Numbered from the stretch's first letter, positions 20,502 to 30,295 are shown. The stretch is DNA of 64,000 bases from Luteimonas terrae (GCF_004358165.1 NZ_SMTG01000002.1:1-64000); one strand, 5' to 3'. A program made the numbers and translations. The notes: generated by a model from the letters alone, not told the origin.

Positions 20502-20667
20502 GGCCGCGCCAGGGTCGGGACCGGGGCGCTCAATGGGCAGTTAAGGAAGTCGCGTATTGTAGCGTGTTGCGTCGCCGCATGGCGGGGTGGTTGAAACGGG
20601 CGCAAGGGGCCGCATGTAGCGGTTTCGCCGGCGCGCCGGCGTCCTTCGACCCACCACAGGATCCATC

Positions 20668-21162
20668 ATGTCCCTGAACGCCGTATTCGATACCGACCGT
20701 GGCCAGATCACTGTCGAGTTGTTCGCCGACAAGGCGCCGCTGACCGTCGCCAACTTCGTCAACCTGGCCAAGCGCGGCTTCTACGACGGGCTGAACTTCC
20801 ATCGCGTGATCGCCGACTTCATGGTCCAGGGCGGCTGCCCGGAAGGGTCCGGCCGCGGCGGCCCGGGCTACCGGTTCGAGGATGAGACCAACAACGGCGT
20901 CAAGCACGAGCGTGGCGTGCTGTCGATGGCGAACGCTGGCCCGAACACCAACGGCAGCCAGTTCTTCATCACCCACATCAAGACCGACTGGCTGGACGGC
21001 AAGCACACCGTGTTCGGCAAGGTCACCGAAGGCCTGGATGTCGTGGACGCGGTGAAGCAGGGCGACACGATCAAGTCGATCAAGATCGTCGGGGACACCG
21101 ACGCGGTGCTGGCGGCCAAGGCCGACCGGGTCGCGGAGTGGAACAAGACGCTCGCAGCGTGA
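20668..21162 (+). CDS. ppiB: Peptidyl-prolyl cis-trans isomerase, cyclophilin type (cytoplasmic)
   Basis: Catalyses proline isomerisation during folding. The 164-residue product has no signal peptide and shows the cyclophilin core [20 protein letters not shown] with the catalytic Arg, followed by [17 protein letters not shown] and [15 protein letters not shown] precedes the ATG. It is followed by a strong terminator and appears monocistronic. Confidence 0.95.
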   Translation: MSLNAVFDTDRGQITVELFADKAPLTVANFVNLAKRGFYDGLNFHRVIADFMVQGGCPEGSGRGGPGYRFEDETNNGVKHERGVLSMANAGPNTNGSQFFITHIKTDWLDGKHTVFGKVTEGLDVVDAVKQGDTIKSIKIVGDTDAVLAAKADRVAEWNKTLAA

Positions 21163-21171
21163 TCGAACGAC

Positions 21172-21202
21172 AGGCCGGCCTTTGCCGGCCTGTTTCGTTT
21201 TG
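21172..21202 (+). terminator. Intrinsic terminator after ppiB
   Basis: CAGGCCGGC pairs with GCCGGCCTG across a CTTT loop and is followed by TTTCGTTTT, starting about ten bases after the ppiB stop. Confidence 0.88.
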
Positions 21203-21648
21203 GGGATCTGGTGTTCTGCTGGGTCGAGCGATGACGGCCGCGAGGTTTGCTCGGGCGCCTGCCGGGTACCACGCCCAGTCGCGGCCCGATATCCGCTTGG
21301 TGGTCGTGGCACCCGACAGGCGCTGGATGTCTCTCCGCTGCTGAGGGGAAAGCGTTGAACCTCGTGGGTTGCTCTGGTTTTCACCGCCGTCGGGGGCCGC
21401 CGCTCGACACGAAGGCCATCAGACTCCGTCATTCCGGCAAACGCCGGAATCCATTTTGATCTTCGCGATACGGTGGGACGGCAGAAGCAAAATGGGTTCC
21501 AGCTTGACCAGACCGGCGTCTGTCGAGAGCCGCTGGAACGACGAGGCTCTCGAGGTTCCGCGAACTTTTCGCTTGTTTGGCAGCGCTGACTGATTCCGTC
21601 TCGTTGTCTCCAATCAGTTCCACGCGTGGCTTTTTCAAGGAATCGAAG
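21203..21648. repeat. 446-base gene-free stretch with nested inverted repeats
   Basis: Nothing coding is supported here. CGTCATTCCGGC...GCCGGAATCCA (21427-21453) is a xanthomonad-type intergenic repeat. CCATTTTGATCTTC just after it is matched in inverse by GAAGCAAAATGGG near 21488, and GTTCCAGC near 21497 by GCTGGAACGACGA near 21533. The whole 21427-21556 stretch can fold as nested stems. The promoter of the following lipoprotein gene must also lie here, but no clear one is visible. Confidence 0.45.
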
Positions 21649-22446
21649 ATGGCACTCCACGGCGCATACGCCTTCCTGCTCGCACTCGGCCTCGGTGCCG
21701 CCCTGACCGCGTGCAGCGGCCCGGCCTCGCCCGACGAGGACGCGGAGCTCGCACCCTCCGAAACGTCGGAATCGCCAACGGACGAGGCCGCATTCGCGCA
21801 GGACTTCCAGCGCAGCCTCGAAGGCATCTGGAGCACCGAGCGCGCGCAGGGCGACGATGCCGAAGTCATCTACGCGTTCGAATGGCAGGCGACCAGCGGG
21901 CTGCGCATCCTGCGCGACGGCGTGTGGCTGCACGGCACCGTCGAGGATGTCGATCTCGCCAATGAAACACTGGCCTTCCATATCGCCCGCAACAATGGCC
22001 CGAGCGAGACCGTGACCTTCCGCAGGCAGCGTGCGACGTCAGGCACTGCCGGCTTCACGCTGCGGGTGACCTGGGGGCTCGGCCAGACCGACGACCTCGG
22101 CTTCGTTCGACGCCTGACCGACCGTGACCGGCAGGAGATCACGCTGGCGATCACCCAGGCTTCGGTGCTGCCGGAAGCCGTCGCCTGTGGTGGTGACGCG
22201 CCGCCGGACAGCCTGCGCGCGCGGCTGGCCTGCAGCGATGCCGAGTTCGCCGAACTCGACCGCGGCCTGCGCACGCAGCTTGTCGAGCTGTCGGCCCGGT
22301 ACCCCGATGGCGACCGCACGGCCGCCGCCGTGGTCCGGCAGCTCGACGCCTGCACCACGCCCGCGTGCCTGCGCGAGGTCCACGCGCAATGGCAGGCCTA
22401 TTTCGACGAGAACTACGACCTGGGCGACGTGCTGGACTACCTCTGA
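21649..22446 (+). CDS. Putative lipoprotein with LprI-like C-terminal region
   Basis: The 265-residue product from the ATG at 21649 starts MALHGAYAFLLALGLGAALT and has a lipobox ending LTAC (Cys22), so it should be an exported lipoprotein. An acidic Ser/Glu/Pro-rich spacer follows. The middle region (about 50-165) is predicted beta-rich and not recognised. The C-terminal part, with cysteines in LACSDAEF, LDACTTPACL and a long amphipathic stretch, resembles LprI-type lysozyme-inhibitor domains; this is by eye and uncertain. An upstream in-frame start at 21577 would bury the signal peptide and is rejected. Confidence 0.7.
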   Translation: MALHGAYAFLLALGLGAALTACSGPASPDEDAELAPSETSESPTDEAAFAQDFQRSLEGIWSTERAQGDDAEVIYAFEWQATSGLRILRDGVWLHGTVEDVDLANETLAFHIARNNGPSETVTFRRQRATSGTAGFTLRVTWGLGQTDDLGFVRRLTDRDRQEITLAITQASVLPEAVACGGDAPPDSLRARLACSDAEFAELDRGLRTQLVELSARYPDGDRTAAAVVRQLDACTTPACLREVHAQWQAYFDENYDLGDVLDYL

Positions 22447-22561
22447 CACGCAGCGTTGCCGCGGCGCCTGCGCCGGTCGCGACAGGGCCGCGTGGTACCA
22501 TCTGGCGCCGAAAATCAGCGGTTCCGCCGCTTTCCCCGCCGCTTCACCACGAGGTTCCGCG

Positions 22562-23761
22562 ATGCCCCAGCTCGCCGCGCGTACCGGTCGCGCCAAGCCC
22601 AGCGCGATCATGCAGGTCGCCGAGAAGGCCAAGCGCCTGAAGGCCGAGGGGCGGGACATCATCAGCTTCTCGATCGGGGTGCCGAACTTCCTGCCCGGCC
22701 CGCACGTGTATGCGGCCGCGCGCGAGGCGCTGGCGCACGACAGCGGCCAGTACGGCAGCAACCGCGGCAGCGACGCGCTGCTCGACGCTTTCATCGGCCA
22801 TCTCGATCGCATCGGCCTGCCGGGCTATACGCGCGCCCATTGCGCGAGCGGCATCGGCGCCAAGCACATCCTCTACACGCTGGCCGAAGTGCTGCTCGAC
22901 GAAGGCGACGGCTTCGCGTTCGCCACGCCGTACTGGACGACGTATCTGGACATCGCCGAGATCGTCGGCGCCGACATCCGGCTGCTGCCGTGTCCGCCCG
23001 AACAGGATTACAAGCTCACGCCGGCACAGCTCGATGCCGCGCTGGCGCGCAAGCCCAAGGTCTTCCTGTTCAACAATCCGTCCAATCCGACCGGCATGGT
23101 CTATACGCAGGCCGAGATCGCCGCGCTGGCGGACGTGCTGGTGCGTCATCCCGACACGTGGATCGTCACCGACGACATCTACAACCGGATGGTCTTCGAC
23201 GGCGTCGGCTACCACAACGTCGTGCAGGCGCGGCCCGAACTGCGCGAGCGCACGATCTTCGTCGACTCGCTGTCCAAAACCTACGGCATGCCGGGCTGGC
23301 GCGTCGGCCTGCTGGCCGGGCCGGAAAATGTGGCGAAGGCGTTCGCGACGATGAACTCCAACCACATCACCAACGTGCCGGAAGTCGTCACCGCCGCGGC
23401 GGTCGCCGCGCTGTCCGGCCCGCAGGACGTGCCGGCGGCGAAGTGCGCGGAGTTCCAGGCACGCCGCGACCAGGTGATGGCGGCGCTGGCGCAGATCCCC
23501 GGCGTGGTCTGCCCGAAGCCCGCCGGCGCGTTCTACGTGTTCCCCGACGTCAGCGTCGCGTTCGGCAAGTCGCACGGCGACACGCGCATCGCCAACGACG
23601 TCGACCTGTGCAATGCGCTGCTCGAAGCGAAGGGCGTGGCCTGTGTGCCGGGTTCGGCCTTCGGCGAGCCGCGCGCCCTGCGCATCAGCTACACCTGTCC
23701 CGAGGCGCAGCTCGCGCCCGGGCTCGACCGCATCCGCGAGTTCTTCGCGGAGCTGACCTGA
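22562..23761 (+). CDS. Class I aminotransferase (aspartate aminotransferase-like)
   Basis: PLP-dependent transaminase of fold type I, probably interconverting aspartate and oxaloacetate. The 399-residue product from the ATG at 22562 has FNNPSNPTGMVYT (substrate/PLP loop), VTDDIYNRMVF (Asp of the pyridine-N contact) and SLSKTYGMPGWRVG containing the PLP-binding Lys239. A conserved arginine near the C-terminus in ALRISYTC would bind the substrate carboxylate. Malate dehydrogenase follows 60 bases downstream on the same strand, which fits an aspartate-oxaloacetate-malate link. Substrate choice cannot be settled by reading alone. Confidence 0.88.
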   Translation: MPQLAARTGRAKPSAIMQVAEKAKRLKAEGRDIISFSIGVPNFLPGPHVYAAAREALAHDSGQYGSNRGSDALLDAFIGHLDRIGLPGYTRAHCASGIGAKHILYTLAEVLLDEGDGFAFATPYWTTYLDIAEIVGADIRLLPCPPEQDYKLTPAQLDAALARKPKVFLFNNPSNPTGMVYTQAEIAALADVLVRHPDTWIVTDDIYNRMVFDGVGYHNVVQARPELRERTIFVDSLSKTYGMPGWRVGLLAGPENVAKAFATMNSNHITNVPEVVTAAAVAALSGPQDVPAAKCAEFQARRDQVMAALAQIPGVVCPKPAGAFYVFPDVSVAFGKSHGDTRIANDVDLCNALLEAKGVACVPGSAFGEPRALRISYTCPEAQLAPGLDRIREFFAELT

Positions 23762-23821
23762 GCCGGCCGCTGCCGGCCGCTCCCACCCACGTACGTTCGA
23801 TTTGAAACGAGAGGAATGACG

Positions 23822-24808
23822 ATGAAGAAGCCCGTCCGTGTTGCCGTGACCGGCGCTGCCGGCCAGATCGGCTATGCGCTGCTGTTCCGGATCGCCTCCG
23901 GCGAAATGCTGGGCAAGGACCAGCCGGTGATCCTGCAGCTGCTCGAACTGCCGATCGACAAGGCACAGGCCGCGCTGAAGGGCGTGATCATGGAGCTGGA
24001 AGACTGCGCATTCCCGCTGCTGGCAGGCGTTGTCGGCACCGACAATGCGGAGGTCGCGTTCAAGGACGCCGACATCGCCCTGCTGGTCGGCGCGCGTCCG
24101 CGCGGCCCGGGCATGGAGCGCAAGGACCTGCTGCTCGAGAACGCCAAGATCTTCACCGCCCAGGGCGCCGCGCTGAACAAGGTCGCCTCGCGCGACGTCA
24201 AGGTGCTGGTGGTCGGCAACCCGGCCAATACCAACGCCTACATCGCCATGAAGTCGGCGCCGGATCTCAACCCGCGCAACTTCACCGCGATGCTGCGCCT
24301 CGACCACAACCGCGCGCTGAGCCAGCTGGCGACCAAGGCCGACGTGGCCGTGGGCGACATCGAGGGCCTGATCGTGTGGGGCAACCACAGCCCGACCATG
24401 TACCCGGACTACCGCTTCGCCACGGCGAACGGCGTCAACCTCAAGGACAAGGTCAACGACGCCGACTGGAACGCCAATACCTTCATCCCGCAGGTCGGCA
24501 AGCGCGGCGCGGCGATCATCGAAGCGCGCGGCCTCTCGTCGGCCGCCTCGGCCGCCAACGCCGCCATCGACCACATCCGCGACTGGGTGCTGGGCAGCAA
24601 CGGCAAGTGGGTGACGATGGGCGTGCCGTCCGACGGCAGCTACGGCATCCCCGAAGGCGTGATCTTCGGCTTCGCGGTGACCACGCAGAACGGCGAGTAC
24701 ACGCTGGTCAAGGACATCGAAGTGGACGACTTCAGCCAGAAGGCCATCGACAAGACCCTGGCCGAGCTCGAGGAAGAGCGCAGCGGCGTGGCGCATCTGC
24801 TGGCCTGA
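23822..24808 (+). CDS. mdh: Malate dehydrogenase
   Basis: NAD-dependent interconversion of malate and oxaloacetate in the TCA cycle. The 328-residue product is of the LDH-like type related to cytosolic [23 protein letters not shown] (dinucleotide fold), [31 protein letters not shown], and catalytic His in [14 protein letters not shown]. The ATG at 23822 is preferred over one six bases upstream because it is properly spaced from AGAGGA. A strong terminator follows at 24831-24854. Confidence 0.96.
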   Translation: MKKPVRVAVTGAAGQIGYALLFRIASGEMLGKDQPVILQLLELPIDKAQAALKGVIMELEDCAFPLLAGVVGTDNAEVAFKDADIALLVGARPRGPGMERKDLLLENAKIFTAQGAALNKVASRDVKVLVVGNPANTNAYIAMKSAPDLNPRNFTAMLRLDHNRALSQLATKADVAVGDIEGLIVWGNHSPTMYPDYRFATANGVNLKDKVNDADWNANTFIPQVGKRGAAIIEARGLSSAASAANAAIDHIRDWVLGSNGKWVTMGVPSDGSYGIPEGVIFGFAVTTQNGEYTLVKDIEVDDFSQKAIDKTLAELEEERSGVAHLLA

Positions 24809-24830
24809 GCCCGCAGCGCGTCGAGAAGAA

Positions 24831-24854
24831 GCCGGGCCTTGAGCCCGGCTTTTT
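24831..24854 (+). terminator. Intrinsic terminator after mdh
   Basis: GCCGGGC (24831-24837) pairs with GCCCGGC (24843-24849) across a five-base loop, followed by TTTTT. Confidence 0.92.
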
Positions 24855-24950
24855 CATGGGTGCATGCCGGACAGCGCGGTGTAGACCATTGTCGTAACGC
24901 ATCCTTGCCGCCTGCGGACTAGCCTCGGTGTTCGCATCCGGGAGGTCGCC

Positions 24951-26852
24951 ATGGGCTACGAGGAATTCCACCGCCGTTCCATCGAAGATCCCGAGGGGTT
25001 CTGGGGCGAGCAGGCGCAGGCGATCCACTGGCACAAGGCGCCCGAGCGGATCCTCGACTACGCGAACCCGCCGTTCCGGCAGTGGTTCGTCGGCGGCGAG
25101 ACCAACCTCTGCTACAACGCCGTCGACCGGCACCTCGAAGCGCGCGGTGATCAGCTCGCGCTCGTGGCGATCTCCACGGAAACGAACGAGACGCGCGAGA
25201 TCAGCTACGCGCAGCTGTATCGCGAGGTCAACGACTTCGCGGCGGTGCTGGTGGCGCTCGGCGTCGAACGCGGTGACCGCGTCGTCATCTACATGCCGAA
25301 CATGACCGAGGCCGCATTCGCGATGCTGGCCTGCGCGCGCATCGGTGCGGTGCATTCGGTCGTCTTCGGCGGCTTCGCCGCGCACAACCTCGCGCTGCGC
25401 ATCGACGATGCGACGCCGAAGCTGCTGATCGCCGCCGATGCCGGCAGTCGTGGCGGCAAGGTGATTCCGTACAAGCCGCTGGTCGATGCCGCGTGTGCGG
25501 AAAGCGCGTCGCCACCGCCGCACGTGCTGATCGTCGATCGCGGACTCGATGCCGGCTATGCCCGCGTCGAAGGTCGCGATGTCGACTACGCGACGCTGCG
25601 CGCAAAGCACGCCGGCACCGACGTGCCGGTGGCATGGCTGGAGTCCAACGAACCGAGCTATCTGCTCTACACCTCCGGCACGACCGGCAAGCCCAAAGGC
25701 GTGCAGCGCGATGTCGGCGGCTACGCGGTCGCGATGGCGCTGTCGATGTGGTCGATCTACGACATCCGGCCCGGGCAGGTGATGTTCACGACCTCCGATG
25801 TCGGCTGGGCGGTCGGGCATTCCTACAACGTCTACGGGCCGCTGATCGCGGGCGCGACGGTGATCCTCTACGAAGGTCTGCCGACCGCGCCCGATGCCGG
25901 CATCTGGTGGAAGATCTGCGCCGACTACGGCGTGCGCACGATGTTCTCCTCGCCGACCGCGGTGCGCGTGCTGAAGAAGCAGGACCCGAAATTCCTCAAG
26001 CAGCACGACCTGTCGAAACTGCAGTACCTCTTCCTTGCGGGCGAGCCGCTCGACGAACCCACCGCGATCTGGATCAGCGAAGGCCTCGGCGGCACGACCA
26101 TCATCGACAACTACTGGCAGACCGAAACCGGCTGGCCGGTGCTGGCGCTGATGCCCGGGGTCGAACTCAAACCGGTGAAGTTCGGTTCGCCCGGCCTGCC
26201 GACGCCGGGCTACGACCTGCGGGTGATCGACGAGGCGACTGGCGAGCGCGTGCCGCCGGGCACCAAGGGCGTGCTGGTGATCCAGCCGCCACTGCCGCCG
26301 GGGTGCATGACGACGGTGTGGAACGACGACCAGCGTTTCCTGTCGAGCTACTTCTCGCACTTCAATGAACTGGTCTACAGCTCGCTGGACTGGGCGATCC
26401 AGGACGCGGACGGCTACACCTTCATCCTCGGTCGTACCGACGACGTCATCAATGTCGCCGGCCATCGCCTGGGCACGCGCGAGATCGAGGAGTCGGTCTC
26501 CAGCCATCCGGCGGTCGCCGAAGCGGCGGTCATCGGCGTGGCCGACGAAGTGAAGGGGCAGGTGCCGATCGTGTTCGCGACACTCAAGCATGCATCGGCG
26601 GATCCGGATGCGCAGCATGCGACGGCCGGCGAAATGATGCGCACCGTCGCCGACCAGCTCGGTGCCGTTGCGCGGCCTGCGCGCGTGTACGTGGTCAATG
26701 CGCTGCCGAAGACGCGTTCGGGCAAGTTGCTGCGGCGCTCGCTGCAGGCGCTGGCCGAATCGCGCGACCCGGGCGATCTGTCGACGCTCGACGATCCGAA
26801 TGCGCTGGAAGAAGTGCGCCGCGTGCTGGCGCGTGGGGCGGACGCAGGCTGA
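24951..26852 (+). CDS. prpE: Propionyl-CoA synthetase
   Basis: Activates propionate to propionyl-CoA for the 2-methylcitrate cycle, through an acyl-adenylate. The 633-residue product is an acetyl-CoA-synthetase-like enzyme: LLYTSGTTGKPKGVQRD (adenylate-forming P-loop), YWQTETGWPV, and the C-terminal lysine motif KTRSGKLLRR, where acetylation controls this family. Closer to PrpE than to Acs in SMWSIYDIRPGQV and its shorter length. It lies next to the prp genes but is convergent with the HTH-citrate synthase gene, so it is a separate unit. Confidence 0.93.
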   Translation: MGYEEFHRRSIEDPEGFWGEQAQAIHWHKAPERILDYANPPFRQWFVGGETNLCYNAVDRHLEARGDQLALVAISTETNETREISYAQLYREVNDFAAVLVALGVERGDRVVIYMPNMTEAAFAMLACARIGAVHSVVFGGFAAHNLALRIDDATPKLLIAADAGSRGGKVIPYKPLVDAACAESASPPPHVLIVDRGLDAGYARVEGRDVDYATLRAKHAGTDVPVAWLESNEPSYLLYTSGTTGKPKGVQRDVGGYAVAMALSMWSIYDIRPGQVMFTTSDVGWAVGHSYNVYGPLIAGATVILYEGLPTAPDAGIWWKICADYGVRTMFSSPTAVRVLKKQDPKFLKQHDLSKLQYLFLAGEPLDEPTAIWISEGLGGTTIIDNYWQTETGWPVLALMPGVELKPVKFGSPGLPTPGYDLRVIDEATGERVPPGTKGVLVIQPPLPPGCMTTVWNDDQRFLSSYFSHFNELVYSSLDWAIQDADGYTFILGRTDDVINVAGHRLGTREIEESVSSHPAVAEAAVIGVADEVKGQVPIVFATLKHASADPDAQHATAGEMMRTVADQLGAVARPARVYVVNALPKTRSGKLLRRSLQALAESRDPGDLSTLDDPNALEEVRRVLARGADAG

Positions 26853-26859
26853 AGCGCGT

Positions 26860-28074
26860 CTACTCGGGCGCCACACCGGTGTAATGCGCACGCGGCCGGA
26901 TCAGCATGCCCAGATCCTGCTGCTCCAGCGCATGCGCCAGCCAGCCGGCGAGGCGTCCTGCGGCGAACATGCATAAGGCCGGCGTCGCCGGCAGGCCGTG
27001 CACGAAGCAGATCGCCGCCAGCATGCCGTCGATGTTGGGATGGCGGCCGCTGGTCTCCGCCGCCGCGGCGAGGAAGACCTCCAGCTGCTGCATGCGCGCA
27101 TCGTCCGCATGCCGTGCGCGCAGCATCGCCAGCACTTCGGCGGCGCGCGGATCGCCGTCGGGATACAGCACGTGATGGAAGCCGGGCAGGTCGTCGCCGC
27201 GTTGCCAGCGCTCGGCGACGAAGGCGGCGGGCGAGGGCGCATCGCAGGCTTCGCGGATCAGCGCGTGTGCGCGTGCGGTCGCACCGCCATGGCGTGGCCC
27301 CGACAGCGCGGCCAGTCCTGCGCAGACGGTCGCGTGCAGATGGGCCCCGGTGGAGGCGACCACGCGTGCGGCGAATGCTGACACGTTGAGTTCGTGGTCG
27401 GCGCACAGCACCAGCGCCGCGCACACGAGATCGGCGAATCCGGCATCGCCGGGGCGCCAGGCATCTGCGAGCAGTGCGTGCACCGGTCGCGCATCGGGCT
27501 GGCCGGCGACCAGCAGCGCGGCGTTCTGGCGCAGCAACAGGGCGGCGACGCTGCGCTTGATCGCCGGCGCGGCGCTCAGCGAATGGCGCTGGTCGGGCGC
27601 GAGCAACGGGATCGCCGCCATCGCGCGTTCGATCGGCGGCAGCGTGGCATCGGACGCCACAGCGGCGACGCGTGCCGGCCAGGCCTCGACCTCGGCTGCG
27701 AAGGGTTCGGCATCGCCGCAGTCCCAAAGCAGGCGCGCAGCGTCCTCGAGCGTGGCGCCGGCGCGGACCATCTCGACCGCGGAACGCCCGCGGTAATACG
27801 GACTGTCGGGACGGATCAGCGAGATCCGCGTTTCCATCACCGGCAGGCCGCGGTCGAGACTCTGCGCCGCGCCGCGCGCCGCGCCCCGGCCCGCCCGTTT
27901 GCGCTGGCCCAGGCGCTCGACATCCTGGCGCAGATAGACGCGGCTGCGATGGTCCGGGCCGGGCCGCGATTCGAGCAGGCCGCGACTGACGTAGGCGTAG
28001 AGCGTCGCAGTGCTGATGCCGAGCGCCGCACAGGCCTCGGCGGCCGACATCAGGTCGCCATCGTTCGCATTCAC
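26860..28074 (-). CDS. DNA-binding citrate synthase homologue (HTH-citrate synthase fusion)
   Basis: About 404 residues. Residues 8-55 form a MerR-type helix-turn-helix (LMSAAEACAALGISTATLYA, then YVSRGLLESRPG). From about residue 80 it is a citrate synthase fold whose catalytic residues are all present: His262 in SGPRHGG, His301 in GFHHVLYP and Asp349 in HPNIDGML. The GTG at 28074 is chosen; a TTG start at 28107 would run into the palindromic upstream sites, and an ATG at 28050 is possible. It diverges from prpB and converges with prpE. By analogy with local regulators it may sense a methylcitrate-cycle metabolite and control prp genes; this is inference, and an enzymatic role remains open. 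Confidence 0.8.
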   Translation of the reverse strand: MNANDGDLMSAAEACAALGISTATLYAYVSRGLLESRPGPDHRSRVYLRQDVERLGQRKRAGRGAARGAAQSLDRGLPVMETRISLIRPDSPYYRGRSAVEMVRAGATLEDAARLLWDCGDAEPFAAEVEAWPARVAAVASDATLPPIERAMAAIPLLAPDQRHSLSAAPAIKRSVAALLLRQNAALLVAGQPDARPVHALLADAWRPGDAGFADLVCAALVLCADHELNVSAFAARVVASTGAHLHATVCAGLAALSGPRHGGATARAHALIREACDAPSPAAFVAERWQRGDDLPGFHHVLYPDGDPRAAEVLAMLRARHADDARMQQLEVFLAAAAETSGRHPNIDGMLAAICFVHGLPATPALCMFAAGRLAGWLAHALEQQDLGMLIRPRAHYTGVAPE

Positions 28075-28090
28075 TGTGAATTCCGATGTA

Positions 28091-28117
28091 TTGATTGATT
28101 CGATCAAGATTGATCAA
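28091..28117. promoter_or_regulatory. Palindromic operator candidates between the HTH-citrate synthase gene and prpB
   Basis: Two overlapping-type sites occur in an AT-rich patch: TTGAT-TCG-ATCAA (28095-28107) and TTGATCAA (28110-28117), 2 bases apart. They lie in the divergent region about 60 to 85 bases before the prpB ATG and just before the GTG start of the regulator candidate. They are natural binding-site candidates for the HTH protein. Sequence symmetry only. Confidence 0.5.
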
Positions 28118-28178
28118 CCTGTCGGATGGTGCCAGATTGCATGCCATCGCGGTACACCGCAGCTCCGGAGTCGCATCG

Positions 28179-29066
28179 ATGTCCACTGTTTCCGCAGGCG
28201 CCCAGTTCCGCGCCGCGCTCGCCGCCGAATCGCCGTTGCAGGTGATCGGCGCGATCAACGCCAATCACGCGCTGCTGGCCCAGCGCGCCGGCTTCCAGGC
28301 GATCTATCTGTCGGGCGGCGGCGTCGCCGCGGGCTCGCTGGGTCTGCCGGATCTGGGGATCAACACGCTCGAGGACGTGCTGATCGACGTGCGCCGCATC
28401 ACCGACGTCTGCGACCTGCCGCTGCTGGTCGACATCGACACCGGCTTCGGGCCGAGCGCCTTCAACATCGAGCGCACGATCAAGTCGCTGATCAAGGCCG
28501 GCGCCGCGGCGTGCCATATCGAGGACCAGGTCGGCGCCAAGCGATGCGGCCATCGTCCGGGCAAGGAGATCGTGTCGCAGGGCGAGATGGTCGATCGCGT
28601 CAAGGCCGCGGCCGATGCGAAGACCGACCCGGACTTCTTCCTGATCGCGCGCACCGATGCGATCCAGGTCGACGGCGTGGACGCCGCGATCGAACGCGCC
28701 ATCGCCTGTGTCGAAGCCGGCGCCGACGGCATCTTTGCCGAGGCCGCCTACGACCTCGATACCTACCGCCGTTTCGTCGACGCGGTGAAGGTGCCGGTGC
28801 TGGCCAACATCACCGAGTTCGGCAAGACGCCGCTGTTCACGCGCGACGAACTGGCCTCGGCCGGCGTCGCGATCCAGCTGTTCCCGCTGTCGGCGTTCCG
28901 CGCCGCGAACAAGGCGGCCGAGAACGTCTACGCCACTGTGCGCCGCGACGGTCACCAGCAGAACGTCGTCGATGCGATGCAGACGCGCGAGGAACTCTAC
29001 GAGCGCATCGGCTATCACGCCTTCGAGCAGCGGCTGGACGCGCTGTTCGCATCCAACAAGCAGTAA
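28179..29066 (+). CDS. prpB: 2-methylisocitrate lyase
   Basis: Cleaves 2-methylisocitrate into pyruvate and succinate, the last step of the methylcitrate cycle. The 295-residue product has the isocitrate-lyase-superfamily active-site motif with catalytic cysteine [11 protein letters not shown] (Cys near residue 123), VDIDTGFG and IARTDAI. CGGAG precedes the ATG at 28179; the frame is open further up but the extension is not family-like. First gene of prpB-prpC-acnD-DUF559-prpF, 33 bases before prpC. Confidence 0.96.
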   Translation: MSTVSAGAQFRAALAAESPLQVIGAINANHALLAQRAGFQAIYLSGGGVAAGSLGLPDLGINTLEDVLIDVRRITDVCDLPLLVDIDTGFGPSAFNIERTIKSLIKAGAAACHIEDQVGAKRCGHRPGKEIVSQGEMVDRVKAAADAKTDPDFFLIARTDAIQVDGVDAAIERAIACVEAGADGIFAEAAYDLDTYRRFVDAVKVPVLANITEFGKTPLFTRDELASAGVAIQLFPLSAFRAANKAAENVYATVRRDGHQQNVVDAMQTREELYERIGYHAFEQRLDALFASNKQ

Positions 29067-29099
29067 GCGATCCATCCAGGCATTCACCGGAGATCCCAG

Positions 29100-30260
29100 A
29101 TGAGCGACACCGCCACCACCGCCCCCGGCTTCAAGCCGAAGAAGTCCGTCGCGCTGAGCGGCACGGCCGCCGGCAATACCGCGCTGTGCACCGTCGGCCG
29201 CAGCGGCAACGATCTGCATTACCGCGGCTACGACATCCTCGATCTCGCGCGGACCAGCGAATTCGAGGAGATCGCCTATCTGCTGGTCCACGGCAAGCTC
29301 CCGACCGAGGCGGAACTGCGCGGCTACAAGGCCAAGCTGAAGTCGCTGCGCGGCATCCCGGCGGCGGTGAAGTCCGCGCTGGAAGAGCTGCCGCCGTCGG
29401 CGCATCCGATGGATGTCATGCGCACCGGCGTGTCGGTGCTCGGCTGCGTGCAGCCGGAGAAGGACGACCACAACCATCCCGGCGCGCGCGACATCGCCGA
29501 CAAGCTGATGGCCTGTCTGGGTTCGATGCTGCTGTACTGGTACCACTGGAGCCACAACGGCCGCGCGATCGACGTGGAGACCGATGACGATTCGATCGGT
29601 GGACACTTCCTGCACCTGCTGCACGGCTTCGAGCCGCGCGAGTCCTGGGTCAAGGCGATGCACACCTCGCTGATCCTCTACGCGGAGCACGAGTTCAACG
29701 CCTCGACCTTCGCCAGCCGCGTCATCGCCGGCACCGGCAGCGATATGTACTCGTGCATCACCGGCGGCATCGGCGCGCTGCGCGGGCCGAAGCACGGCGG
29801 CGCCAACGAGGTCGCGTTCGAAGTGCAGAAGCGTTACGACAATCCCGACGAAGCCGAAGCCGACATCAAGGCGCGCGTCGAGAAGAAGGAAGTCATCATC
29901 GGCTTCGGCCACCCGGTCTACACCGTCAGCGATCCGCGCAACGAGGTGATCAAGCAGGTCGCGAAGGAACTGTCGGACGAGGCGGGCAGCCGCAAGATGT
30001 ACGACATCGCCGAGCGCCTGGAATCGGTGATGTGGGACATCAAGAAGATGTTCCCCAACCTCGACTGGTTCAGCGCGGTGAGCTACCACATGATGGGCGT
30101 GCCGACGGCGATGTTCACGCCGCTGTTCGTCATCGCCCGTACCGCGGGATGGAGCGCGCACGTCATCGAGCAGCGCATCGACGGCAAGATCATCCGCCCC
30201 AGCGCGCAGTACACCGGTCCCGAGGACCAGGCCTTCGTGCCGATCGCCGAACGCAAGTAA
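29100..30260 (+). CDS. prpC: 2-methylcitrate synthase
   Basis: Condenses propionyl-CoA with oxaloacetate to 2-methylcitrate. The 386-residue product is a short citrate synthase of the PrpC type: [28 protein letters not shown] (catalytic His), [13 protein letters not shown] (second His) and [16 protein letters not shown] (catalytic Asp), with [12 protein letters not shown]. Compare the HTH fusion encoded just upstream, which shares this fold. GGAG precedes the ATG. A hairpin lies between it and acnD. Confidence 0.96.
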   Translation: MSDTATTAPGFKPKKSVALSGTAAGNTALCTVGRSGNDLHYRGYDILDLARTSEFEEIAYLLVHGKLPTEAELRGYKAKLKSLRGIPAAVKSALEELPPSAHPMDVMRTGVSVLGCVQPEKDDHNHPGARDIADKLMACLGSMLLYWYHWSHNGRAIDVETDDDSIGGHFLHLLHGFEPRESWVKAMHTSLILYAEHEFNASTFASRVIAGTGSDMYSCITGGIGALRGPKHGGANEVAFEVQKRYDNPDEAEADIKARVEKKEVIIGFGHPVYTVSDPRNEVIKQVAKELSDEAGSRKMYDIAERLESVMWDIKKMFPNLDWFSAVSYHMMGVPTAMFTPLFVIARTAGWSAHVIEQRIDGKIIRPSAQYTGPEDQAFVPIAERK

Positions 30261-30273
30261 GCACGCCCGCGCC

Positions 30274-30295
30274 GATCCCCGCACACGCGGGGATC
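30274..30295 (+). other. Hairpin between prpC and acnD
   Basis: GATCCCCGC (30274-30282) pairs perfectly with GCGGGGATC (30287-30295) over an ACAC loop, followed by GCGCTGTTTCTC. The lack of a clean T-run suggests a partial terminator or mRNA stability element inside the prp operon rather than a full stop. Confidence 0.5.

Noticed and set aside
26860-28074. A plain second citrate synthase
   Set aside because: The N-terminal helix-turn-helix and the divergent position make a regulator at least as likely; kept as a fusion rather than a simple enzyme.
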